Below are positions 1 to 5,515 of a stretch of 6,061 nucleotides of DNA, in pieces; positions within the stretch are counted from its first letter, which is position 1; every line of letters starts with the position of its first letter. The DNA lies in the NCBI GenBank assembly GCA_037440525.1, contig JBBITW010000206.1, positions 1-6,061 of the forward strand, read 5' to 3'. The position numbers and the translations under genes were made by a program. Source of the DNA: JBBITW01 sp037440525. GTDB lineage: Bacteria > Desulfobacterota > BSN033 > UBA1163. The notes under the pieces are model-generated. The model searched no databases and had not been told where the DNA came from. It was given only the letters and a program-made list of their open reading frames with translations.

Positions 1-280
1 CTTCAAACTCTCTCAGGCGAAGATTCATCGCCTCCTCAAATCGCTTTTTTGTCTCCGCCTCTAACTTCGGCCTTTCATCAGATAACCTCTTCGAAATCTC
101 TTCAGAGATCGATTTCTCCCTTTCCATAAGGAGTTTCTCTCTCCGAGAAAGCTCCTCCTTCTTACTGACCAGCTCCTTCTCAAATTCCCTTTGAATCTCT
201 TCCCGAATGGAATGCGTAATCGCTTCTGTTAAAGGAATCTCTTTATGACAATATGGACAGATAATATTTTGATTAACCAT
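1..280 (-). CDS. DUF2130-type coiled-coil protein, N-terminal part (gene continues past left edge)
   Basis: The ATG is at 280-278, followed by 93 open codons that run off the left edge. The protein starts MVNQNIICPYCHKEIPL: a single CPYCH cluster (C8, C11, H12) resembling half of a zinc ribbon, then a threonine/glutamate-containing linker. From about residue 25 to the edge it is a highly charged E/K/R-rich segment with heptad-like spacing, predicted to be a coiled coil. This layout (short C-P-x-C head, then a long coiled coil) is typical of the N-terminus of DUF2130 proteins, whose conserved C-terminal domain would lie outside the window. The family's function is not established. A G-rich ribosome-binding stretch (GGGGG, 289-285) sits four bases before the ATG. 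The gene is separated by about 350 nt from the relic upstream, so it probably has its own promoter, but I could not identify a convincing one. The family call rests only on the N-terminus. Confidence 0.72.
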   Translation of the reverse strand, partial: MVNQNIICPYCHKEIPLTEAITHSIREEIQREFEKELVSKKEELSRREKLLMEREKSISEEISKRLSDERPKLEAETKKRFEEAMNLRLREFE

Positions 281-391
281 AATGCCCCCGTTAATACAGA
301 TTTAAAATTCAAGGGCCTATTAGAATCTTGCCCTTTTCAATCCTTATGCCATAACGTTTACTGCCATGTTTACCAAATGATGTAATATAAG

Positions 392-423
392 ATAATAAGG
401 ATGAAGTGTCTCATCCTTAATAT
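392..423. repeat. Hairpin with 9-bp perfect core stem
   Basis: TAAGGATGA (396-404) and TCATCCTTA (411-419) are perfect inverted repeats around a 6-nt loop. After an A-A mismatch the stem extends by ATA/TAT (392-394 and 421-423). It lies between two minus-strand genes. It could be a weak intrinsic terminator for the transcript coming from the right, but the sequence downstream on the minus strand is only AT-rich and has no clean T-run. Its role is unresolved. Confidence 0.5.
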
Positions 424-448
424 TCTCTCTAAATGTGTTATTTCTCAT

Positions 449-476
449 AGATTCCTCGCTTCGCTCGGAATGACAA
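449..476 (-). repeat. Dispersed palindromic repeat, unit A (TTGTCATTCC...GGAATCT)
   Basis: Read on the minus strand the unit is TTGTCATTCCGAGCGAAG followed by CGAGGAATCT. The ATTCC/GGAAT ends (451-455 and 467-471) pair, and a GC/GC pair inside closes a small loop. From memory this wording matches a short repeat found in many copies in intergenic DNA of diverse bacteria, often discussed as REP-like elements. It is GC-richer than the AT-rich spacer around it. No transposase is present, so if the unit moves it does so in trans. Confidence 0.6.
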
Positions 477-484
477 TTTGGTCA

Positions 485-518
485 AGATTGCTTCCCTGTC
501 TGAGACAGGCAATGACAA
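485..518 (-). repeat. Dispersed palindromic repeat, unit B (TTGTCATTGC...GCAATCT)
   Basis: This unit has the same TTGTCATT start and AATCT end as the neighbouring unit, eight bases away and in the same orientation, but a different core. The core CCTGTCT (495-501) and AGACAGG (503-509) is a perfect 7-bp inverted repeat around a single base. It is enclosed by ATTG/CAAT (487-490 and 510-513), with a 4-nt bulge. Conserved ends with a replaced core suggest two subfamilies of one element placed in tandem. Confidence 0.6.
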
Positions 519-630
519 TAAGCCATAGGCTGATCCGCTTCTGGTGAATGAGAATCGCTCAATTTATATTCATATTAAACCAGAATCTCAGGGATATGAC
601 AAGAAAAAAATATTGGAAAGAAAGAAATAA

Positions 631-1313
631 CTATAGAAATGGAATTTGTTCAACTATTGATAATAATTTTTTAATTACGATCTTTGTATTTCTCTTGTAA
701 TCAATTTCCTGAATATCTACATTTAGATCATTTCTCACAGGGGGAATATCGGTTACCCCTCTTAAAATGAGACATTTAATATTATTTAACTCACAAACTT
801 TGGCAATAGAAGCAGATTCCCAGTCAGCAGCCAATACTCCTTCTCTCTGAAGGATTCTTCGGGATTCCGACGATATATCCTGATCTGCACTACCAATCTT
901 TCCTATATGAAGTTTTACTGAAACCTCGCTCAAATCAACCCATGAAATATTAAGGTCTGTTTTTAAACTTTTTTTAAAATAAATAGAAGGTTTTCCAAAT
1001 CTCTGAATGACATCATATTGTAAGGTACGGATTGCTAAAATAATATCTAATTTACAAATATTTTGAGCCACACCTCCGTATGTCCCTAAATTAATGATCG
1101 CCTCAGGATGCCATTTATCAATGGCGAACTGGCATGCTGCGGAGGCCTTTGTCTTGGTTGACTCACTATTAAAAAGATAGCAGGGTCAATCCCTAATCTA
1201 TGGCTGAAATACTCACCATAAGGCTGGTTTTTTAAAGTGTGATGATTCACTCTCAGTATAGTCTTGAGTACCTTCTATTCTAACTCCGAACAAATCTCTA
1301 TGGCCAGCTTCAT
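631..1313 (-). pseudogene. Nucleoside phosphorylase-superfamily nucleosidase (MTAN-like), broken by a nonsense codon and a frameshift
   Basis: The gene opens at ATG 1313-1311 (MKLAIEICSELE), meets an in-frame TAG at codon 13 (1277-1275), and continues in the same frame as KVLKTILRVNHHTLKNQPYG and EYFSHRLGIDPAIF. It then changes frame at a run of five T's (+ strand A's at 1171-1175). The next frame gives NSESTKTKASAACQFAID, then NLGTYGG and on to the stop at 633-631. Adding one T restores a 227-codon protein, close to the length of E. coli MTAN (232 aa). Family marks in restored numbering are the GTYGG turn (77-81), DWES (164-167, matching the ribose-binding glutamate region) and RGVTD with D189 in the place of the catalytic aspartate. 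Intact relatives cleave the N-glycosidic bond of adenosine-type nucleosides; the exact substrate cannot be told. The ATG is one base after the stop of the ADP-ribosylglycohydrolase gene, so the two were probably co-translated. The GTG at 1071 is internal: the Shine-Dalgarno-like GGAGGT abuts it with no spacer. Either real decay or two sequence errors could explain the lesions. Confidence 0.82.
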
Positions 1314-1314
1314 A

Positions 1315-2091
1315 TCACCACTGAAGATTATACTTATAACGGAATTCTGAAACTATATTATTGAGTCTCTTATCCAGTATCCTTTTTACATTTTCGATAA
1401 TATAATCTGGTATCTTCTTAAAATAAGCCTCTGCAATCCCGCCAGTAATACAGGCAATGGTATCACTGTCACCCCCGATAGATATAGCCTTCCTGATAGC
1501 ATCCTCATAATCGTTTGATTCGATGAAGGCTCTAATAGCCTGTGGTACAGAGCCTGGACAGGTTTCATCAAAACTGTAGTATGCTCGAATCTTATCCAGA
1601 GGTTCATTAAGATCATAGGAAAAATTATCTTCTATATACTTTTTTATCTCCTCTTTTTTTGCCCCATCTCTTGCAAGAAAAATCGAAGATGCAACAGCCT
1701 GTGCCCCCTTTACACCCTCTGGATGATTATGTGTAGGCTCGGCACTCCTCCTTGCCTCATATAGAACCTCATCCAGTGTATTGAATGCAAAACCAACAGG
1801 ACTCACCCTCATTGCTGAACCATTCCCCATACTAAAATAAGGTTTGCTTAATTGATAAAATGCCCATTTAGCAAAATGAGCACCGTAGCCTCTGTTTGGA
1901 TATAAACTGAAGTATTCCTTCAACTTTTGTCCATAATCTGAACCAGTAAGAATAGCATCTGCTATAGCAACCGTTAAAACGGTATCATCAGTAAAAGTAC
2001 TATTCTTATCAAAAAGAGGAAAATCTGTCCTCTTTATATTGTGTCGTTCATAAACAGAGCCTATTATATCTCCTGCAATTGCACCAAGCAT
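1315..2091 (-). CDS. ADP-ribosylglycohydrolase family protein (DraG/ARH type)
   Basis: This is a 258-aa single-domain, mostly helical cytosolic enzyme. ARH-family proteins use two magnesium ions to hydrolyse ADP-ribose from modified proteins or small ADP-ribose derivatives. The metal-binding signatures are all present: TFTDDT (32-37, with D35 and D36) near the N-terminus and GGDSDT (206-211, with D208 and D210) near the C-terminus. GNGSAMR (89-95) and the HNHPEG loop (121-126) are also typical of the family. I chose the ATG at 2091 because the protein then begins MLGAIAGDIIGSVYE, the usual family N-terminus, and has an AGG ribosome-binding site close by. A TTG at 2142 would add 17 residues, but it lies upstream of the likely transcription start. 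The substrate (arginine-, serine- or nucleic-acid-linked ADP-ribose, or O-acetyl-ADP-ribose) cannot be read from sequence. No nitrogenase or DraT gene is nearby to suggest the nitrogenase-regulating role. Confidence 0.9.
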   Translation of the reverse strand: MLGAIAGDIIGSVYERHNIKRTDFPLFDKNSTFTDDTVLTVAIADAILTGSDYGQKLKEYFSLYPNRGYGAHFAKWAFYQLSKPYFSMGNGSAMRVSPVGFAFNTLDEVLYEARRSAEPTHNHPEGVKGAQAVASSIFLARDGAKKEEIKKYIEDNFSYDLNEPLDKIRAYYSFDETCPGSVPQAIRAFIESNDYEDAIRKAISIGGDSDTIACITGGIAEAYFKKIPDYIIENVKRILDKRLNNIVSEFRYKYNLQW

Positions 2092-2132
2092 TAAACCTAT
2101 CCCGATATTCAAACCCTTTTTACATAGACCAT

Positions 2133-2161
2133 AATTTATCAATAACTCAAAAAAATAACAA
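2133..2161 (-). promoter_or_regulatory. Candidate sigma-70 promoter for the ADP-ribosylglycohydrolase gene
   Basis: On the minus strand TTGTTA (2161-2156) and TAAATT (2138-2133) are separated by exactly 17 bases. Each matches its consensus hexamer at four of six positions. Transcription would begin near 2126, leaving a leader of about 35 nt before the ATG at 2091. The -35 box is followed by a run of seven T's. AT-rich DNA produces such matches by chance, so this is only a candidate. Confidence 0.35.
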
Positions 2162-2164
2162 TGG

Positions 2165-2305
2165 TGAATTTAAAATTAGGCGAAAGGCGCAACAAACGCA
2201 GCTTCCCATTTCTATGTAACTTGGACAGGCTTAAAAGAACCTGAAAAGACTTCCGATTTTTTGGTGTCAGACACAATACTTAAGTTAAAGGCAATTTTAA
2301 ATTCA
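2165..2305. repeat. 13-bp inverted repeat bounding a 141-bp intergenic segment
   Basis: TGAATTTAAAATT (2165-2177) and AATTTTAAATTCA (2293-2305) are exact inverted copies, 115 bp apart, filling most of the spacer between the ligase stop and the ADP-ribosylglycohydrolase promoter. The layout is like a miniature inverted-repeat element, but no target-site duplication is evident and the arms are pure A/T except for one base. Chance or a regulatory role is also possible. A similar TTTAAAATT string occurs at 301-309 before the DUF2130 gene. Confidence 0.35.
2261..2276. repeat. Degenerate TTGGTGTC/GACACCAA palindrome
   Basis: GTGTC (2264-2268) and GACAC (2270-2274) pair around one base. The outer TTG and CAA would extend the stem if a single C had not been lost on the right side. 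It resembles the symmetric TTGGTGTCTGACACCAA repeats I recall from intergenic DNA of anaerobic bacteria. It lies 47 bp past the ligase stop, but no T-run follows on either strand, so it is unlikely to be a standard intrinsic terminator. Confidence 0.35.
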
Positions 2306-2308
2306 ATC

Positions 2309-3958
2309 TTATAAATCAACCTTTTCGAGGCGTTTTCGCTCTTCAGCCCTGAGTTCCCGCCTCAGTAGTTTTCCCACCTTAGACTTTGGTAGGGTATCTC
2401 TAAATTCAATATATTGGGGAACTTTATAGGAACCAAGCCTTTGCCGGCACCACTTAATCAAATCATAACCTGTAATTCCCTTGATATCCTCCTTAAGAAC
2501 AACAAAGGCCTTAATCCTCTCTCCTACTTCTGAGTCTGGAACACCAACCACACAGGCCCCTATCACTGCCGGATGCTCCTGCAATGTTGATTCAATCTCT
2601 GAAGCAGAAATTCTATAACCCTTATGTTTAATGGTATCCACAGTTCTATCTACAAAATAGAGGTAGCCCCTCTCATCCATCTTAACGATATCACCTGTCC
2701 GATAATATCTCCTCCCATCTATTTCAACAAAGGAGAGGGCTGTCTCCTCTGGTTTGTTCCAGTAGCCTGTCACCATCCTCTCAGAAGAGACAAGCAATTC
2801 TCCAGCCTCACCCAAAGGAACAGGCTCTAAGGTGTCGGGGTTAACAATCTTAATCTTCTTGCTCGATAGAACAAGCCCCATACTCCTTGGAGGATTCTCC
2901 ACATTGACAGGAGACATGGATACCCCTCCACATGTTTCAGTTGCTCCATAACCCTGATAGAGAGGTTTCCCAAACCTCTCAAACCATTGATTTGCCACCT
3001 CGAGGGGAAGGGCATCTCCACCTGTGAAACAATACTTAATAGAACTAAGATCGTAAAAATCAAGCCTATCATGTTCAAGAATCATCCGGTAAAGGGCTGG
3101 CACACCAACGATTGACTTTGCTCTAAACCTCTTGATCTTCTCTAAAATACCATCCAAATTTATCCTCGGTTGTGTAATCAATGTTCCACCGAAACATAAA
3201 GTACCCATCCCAAACAACTGTCCAAGTATATGGAAAAGTGGAGCCCCACACATAAATATATTCTCTTCCCTCGGAACCAATGGATCAGAGACACTCATCT
3301 GTTCATCACAACACTCTATAAAATGGCGGTTCGTGATGGGAACACCCTTGGGAAACTTTATTGTCCCGCCTGTATAAAGGATGATCCCTATATCCTCTCC
3401 CTTTCTCTTCATGGCAGGAGGCCGAGGAGGATATTTTCTTATTAACTTTTTAAAAGAATAGATATTTTTATCTCGTGAAACCTTACCTGTCGGAACCTTA
3501 TCAAAGGCCTTCCCAAACCATCTCTTCCACCACGGGAGAAGATCAACAATGTTCGTGACTATGACCCTCCTCAATGGAGTTCCTGCCATAGCCCTCTTGA
3601 CATAACCAAAATTGGTATCAGCACAGATAACCGTCTCTGCTCCACTATCATTGGCAATGTACTGAAGGTCATAATTCGTATAAATTGGAGTAATCGGGAC
3701 AACTACCCCACCGACCTTCTGAACTCCAAACCATGCCACTGCCCACTGAGGAGAATTAGGGATATAGATGATCACTCTATCCCCCGCCCCAACTCCCAAT
3801 CCATAAAGTGCATTGGCCAATCTCTTCACCTTTTCTTCTAACTGGGCATAAGAAAATTTTGTCCCGAGAAAGATGAGGGCTTGCTTTTTTGGGTTTCTTG
3901 CCACAAACGATTCAAAAGCCTCAACAGGGGTATCAAAAGAAGAATAATCAATTCCCAT
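2309..3958 (-). CDS. AMP-forming acyl-CoA synthetase (fatty/aromatic acid:CoA ligase) with an altered P-loop
   Basis: This is a 549-aa ANL-superfamily enzyme, expected to activate a carboxylic acid with ATP to an acyl-AMP and then transfer it to CoA in the cytoplasm. The core motifs appear in order: the ATP-binding loop at 195-206 (YTGGTIKFPKGV), the YQGYGATE motif at 334-341, YRTGD at 419-423, the hinge region around D437-R438 with HKGYRISASEIE after it, and the C-terminal PKSKVGK with the expected catalytic lysine K530. The length is normal for a complete synthetase. The loop normally reads TSGTTGxPKG; here the T-G after GGT is I200-K201, while P203, K204 and G205 remain. The ATG at 3958 has a good AAGGAAG ribosome-binding site. 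The gene ends the livMGF operon, 43 nt after livF, which suggests that it activates the solute the transporter brings in. Acyl specificity cannot be assigned. A long-chain, phenylacetate-like or branched acid are all possible. Confidence 0.9.
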   Translation of the reverse strand: MGIDYSSFDTPVEAFESFVARNPKKQALIFLGTKFSYAQLEEKVKRLANALYGLGVGAGDRVIIYIPNSPQWAVAWFGVQKVGGVVVPITPIYTNYDLQYIANDSGAETVICADTNFGYVKRAMAGTPLRRVIVTNIVDLLPWWKRWFGKAFDKVPTGKVSRDKNIYSFKKLIRKYPPRPPAMKRKGEDIGIILYTGGTIKFPKGVPITNRHFIECCDEQMSVSDPLVPREENIFMCGAPLFHILGQLFGMGTLCFGGTLITQPRINLDGILEKIKRFRAKSIVGVPALYRMILEHDRLDFYDLSSIKYCFTGGDALPLEVANQWFERFGKPLYQGYGATETCGGVSMSPVNVENPPRSMGLVLSSKKIKIVNPDTLEPVPLGEAGELLVSSERMVTGYWNKPEETALSFVEIDGRRYYRTGDIVKMDERGYLYFVDRTVDTIKHKGYRISASEIESTLQEHPAVIGACVVGVPDSEVGERIKAFVVLKEDIKGITGYDLIKWCRQRLGSYKVPQYIEFRDTLPKSKVGKLLRRELRAEERKRLEKVDL

Positions 3959-3962
3959 CTAT

Positions 3963-3978
3963 ATCTTCCTTCGAAGAT
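3963..3978 (-). promoter_or_regulatory. Small hairpin overlapping the ligase ribosome-binding site
   Basis: On the minus strand ATCTTC-GAAG-GAAGAT forms a perfect 6-bp stem with a 4-nt loop, ending 4 nt before the ligase ATG. The AAGGAAG ribosome-binding sequence lies across the loop and the 3' arm, so folding would partly hide it. This could lower ligase translation relative to livF, or couple it to ribosomes finishing livF. The effect is inferred, and the stem is short. Confidence 0.35.
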
Positions 3979-4001
3979 TCAATTCTCCAAAAAATACTAT
4001 T

Positions 4002-4748
4002 CTAAACTCCAAAATATGCTGCACGGACCTCTGGGTTACCCATCAACTCCTTCCCAGAGCCTGTAAGTGTGAGCATCCCATTCTCAATCACATAACCATA
4101 ATCAATCATAGGAAGGATTGGTCTTGCAAACTGCTCTCCAATTACTATGGTAATTCCCTTCTCCCTCCGAATCTCCTTGATGGCCCTGACCAGTTTCGAC
4201 TGCATTGCAGGAGCCAATCCCAGCAGAGGCTCATCTAACAATAACAACTTAGGCCCTACCATCAGTGCCATTCCGATGATTAACATCTGCTGCTCCCCAC
4301 CACTTAAAAAACCTGCCCTCCGTGACCTCAAATCAAAAAGGGTAGGAAAGATGTTAAAAACAAATTCGATCCCGGCTTTTATCTCTGATCTGTGTTTCAG
4401 GTATCCTGCAATCCTCAGGTTTTCTAAAACATCGCTTTCAGGGAAGATTGGATGCCTTTCTCTACAGAGGGCAATCCCCTTTTTAACCCTTTCGTTTGGT
4501 TTCATATCAGTAATATTCTCTCCATTGAATCGAATTTCACCAAGGATTGTAATCCTCTCCCCTCCCTTCCTTTCCTCCTTGATCTTCATATCAATTATGA
4601 GCCCGGAAATTGTATTCATAAGGGTTGTCTTCCCTGCGCTGTTTGACCCGATCACCCCAACCACCTGACCCCTATCTACCTGAATGCTCAGGTCGTTGAT
4701 TGCCAGTGCATTTTCATAAAAGACTAAAAGATTTTTAACTTCTAACAT
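4002..4748 (-). CDS. livF: Branched-chain-type (HAAT) ABC importer ATP-binding protein LivF
   Basis: This 248-aa ATPase subunit would pair with LivG to drive a Liv-type importer at the inner membrane. It has Walker A GSNSAGKTT (34-42), the LSGGE signature (148-152), Walker B LLLLDEP (168-174, catalytic E173) and the GEQ switch (204-206), with glutamine in place of the usual histidine, as is typical of LivF. The C-terminus ending in YFGV is also LivF-like. Two things are off the norm. Walker A has serine where most LivF proteins have glycine (GxNGAGKTT). There is also an insertion of about a dozen residues after ISGL (roughly 51-68, lysine/glutamate-rich), which makes the protein longer than the usual 233-240 aa. 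The ATG at 4748 follows the livG stop by two bases, and its ribosome-binding site (GAAGAAGGG) lies inside the last codons of livG, so translation is probably coupled. The substrate is set by the binding protein, which is not in the window. Confidence 0.93.
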   Translation of the reverse strand: MLEVKNLLVFYENALAINDLSIQVDRGQVVGVIGSNSAGKTTLMNTISGLIIDMKIKEERKGGERITILGEIRFNGENITDMKPNERVKKGIALCRERHPIFPESDVLENLRIAGYLKHRSEIKAGIEFVFNIFPTLFDLRSRRAGFLSGGEQQMLIIGMALMVGPKLLLLDEPLLGLAPAMQSKLVRAIKEIRREKGITIVIGEQFARPILPMIDYGYVIENGMLTLTGSGKELMGNPEVRAAYFGV

Positions 4749-4750
4749 CT

Positions 4751-5515
4751 CTACCCTTCTTCTTCCTCCTCTGTCCCCAGATAGGCCTTTTTCACCTCTT
4801 CACTCTCCATTACTTCCCTCGGTATACCTTCAGCGATTTTCCTCCCATAATTGAGAACAATCACACGATTGGTGATTCTGAAGAGTTCTCTCAGTCTATG
4901 TTCAATCATGATAATAGTGATTTCCTCTGTTATCAATTTTTCGATGATGGGAAGGATGCTTGCCACCTCTGCAAGGCTGAGCCCTGAAAAGAGCTCATCA
5001 AGTATAATCAATTCTGGCCTTAGTGCAATACATCGCGCCAGCTCCATCCTCTTCAGATAACCGTGAGGTAAAACACTCGCAACTTTATAAGGGACGAATG
5101 AGTCCCGCTCAAAACCAACTTCCTCCAATAGGTCAATTGCAATCGCATCCCGATCCCCATATTTTCCACCTGATAATCTTTTAACCCTTGGTGAATAAAG
5201 TGGAATGATAAGATTCTTAAAAGCAGGTAGCTGATAGAAGGGTTTGACCATCTGAAATGTACGGGAGATCCCCATAGAAGCTATTCGATAAGGCATAAGG
5301 CCTGTGATCTCTTTTTCATGATAGATCACCTTGCCAGAATCAGGTTTTACAAATCCTGTGATCAGATTTACAAGAGTTGTTTTTCCGGAGCCATTGGGGC
5401 CAATGACTCCCAATATTTCACCCTGGTGCAATTCAAAACTCACAGAATCGACTGCCTTTACACCACCAAACTGTTTGCTCAGATTCTGGACTCGAAGGAG
5501 AGGAATGCTGCTCAT
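4751..5515 (-). CDS. livG: Branched-chain-type (HAAT) ABC importer ATP-binding protein LivG
   Basis: This 254-aa ATPase is the partner of LivF. Motifs are Walker A GPNGSGKTT (39-47), the Q-loop region SRTFQ (84-88, Q88), a divergent signature LPHGYLKR (149-156) where LivG usually reads LSYGQQRR, Walker B LIILDEL (169-175, E174) and the switch histidine in MIEH (203-206). ISRTFQ and the central insertion before the signature are characteristic of LivG. The Walker B tail is DEL-FSGL rather than the usual DEP-AAGL. The protein ends in an acidic tail (TEEEEEG) that is dispensable-looking and encodes the livF ribosome-binding site. I chose the ATG at 5515 because it overlaps the livM stop as ATGA and is preceded by GAAGGTGG. 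The in-frame ATG at 5533 has a poorer ribosome-binding site and would add six residues lying inside livM. Confidence 0.93.
   Translation of the reverse strand: MSSIPLLRVQNLSKQFGGVKAVDSVSFELHQGEILGVIGPNGSGKTTLVNLITGFVKPDSGKVIYHEKEITGLMPYRIASMGISRTFQMVKPFYQLPAFKNLIIPLYSPRVKRLSGGKYGDRDAIAIDLLEEVGFERDSFVPYKVASVLPHGYLKRMELARCIALRPELIILDELFSGLSLAEVASILPIIEKLITEEITIIMIEHRLRELFRITNRVIVLNYGRKIAEGIPREVMESEEVKKAYLGTEEEEEG

Larger units (their letters stand above)
281..630. other. 350-nt non-coding spacer with repeats
   Basis: No credible gene lies between the DUF2130 start and the stop of the nucleosidase relic. The spacer holds a 9-bp hairpin (392-423), two related dispersed-repeat palindromes (449-476 and 485-518), and a short AAGGGC/GCCCTT inverted repeat (311-316 and 330-335) that would lie in the leader of the DUF2130 gene. 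The rest is AT-rich with stops in all frames. A 33-codon open stretch at 312-410 on the minus strand has no start codon. Confidence 0.7.

Noticed and set aside
312..410. 33-codon minus-strand open stretch ending KRYGIRIEKGKILIGP
   Set aside because: It looks protein-like, but no usable start codon lies after the preceding in-frame stop, and the hairpin overlaps it. It could be a coding remnant, but the support is too weak.
449..518. CRISPR array
   Set aside because: Only two non-identical units with different cores and an 8-bp gap; this is a dispersed-repeat pair.
1069..1071. GTG as the start of a 146-aa free-standing protein
   Set aside because: The coding similarity continues upstream in frame (NLGTYGG and the segment before it), and GGAGGT directly touches the GTG with no spacer. 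It is an internal valine of the broken nucleosidase.
2140..2142. TTG start for the ADP-ribosylglycohydrolase (17 residues longer)
   Set aside because: The family N-terminus begins at the ATG at 2091, and the TTG lies in the spacer of the candidate promoter.
2161..2244. 27-codon plus-strand open frame starting MVNLKLGERRNKRS
   Set aside because: Very short, on the opposite strand to all genes, overlapping the inverted repeat, with no family resemblance.
2261..2276. Intrinsic terminator of the liv-ligase operon
   Set aside because: The stem is only 5 bp with a one-base loop, and no T-run follows on the minus strand.
4147..4668. Plus-strand open frame of 173 codons opposite livF
   Set aside because: Antisense shadow of a well-supported ATPase gene; the protein has no recognisable motif and no clear ribosome-binding site was sought or seen.
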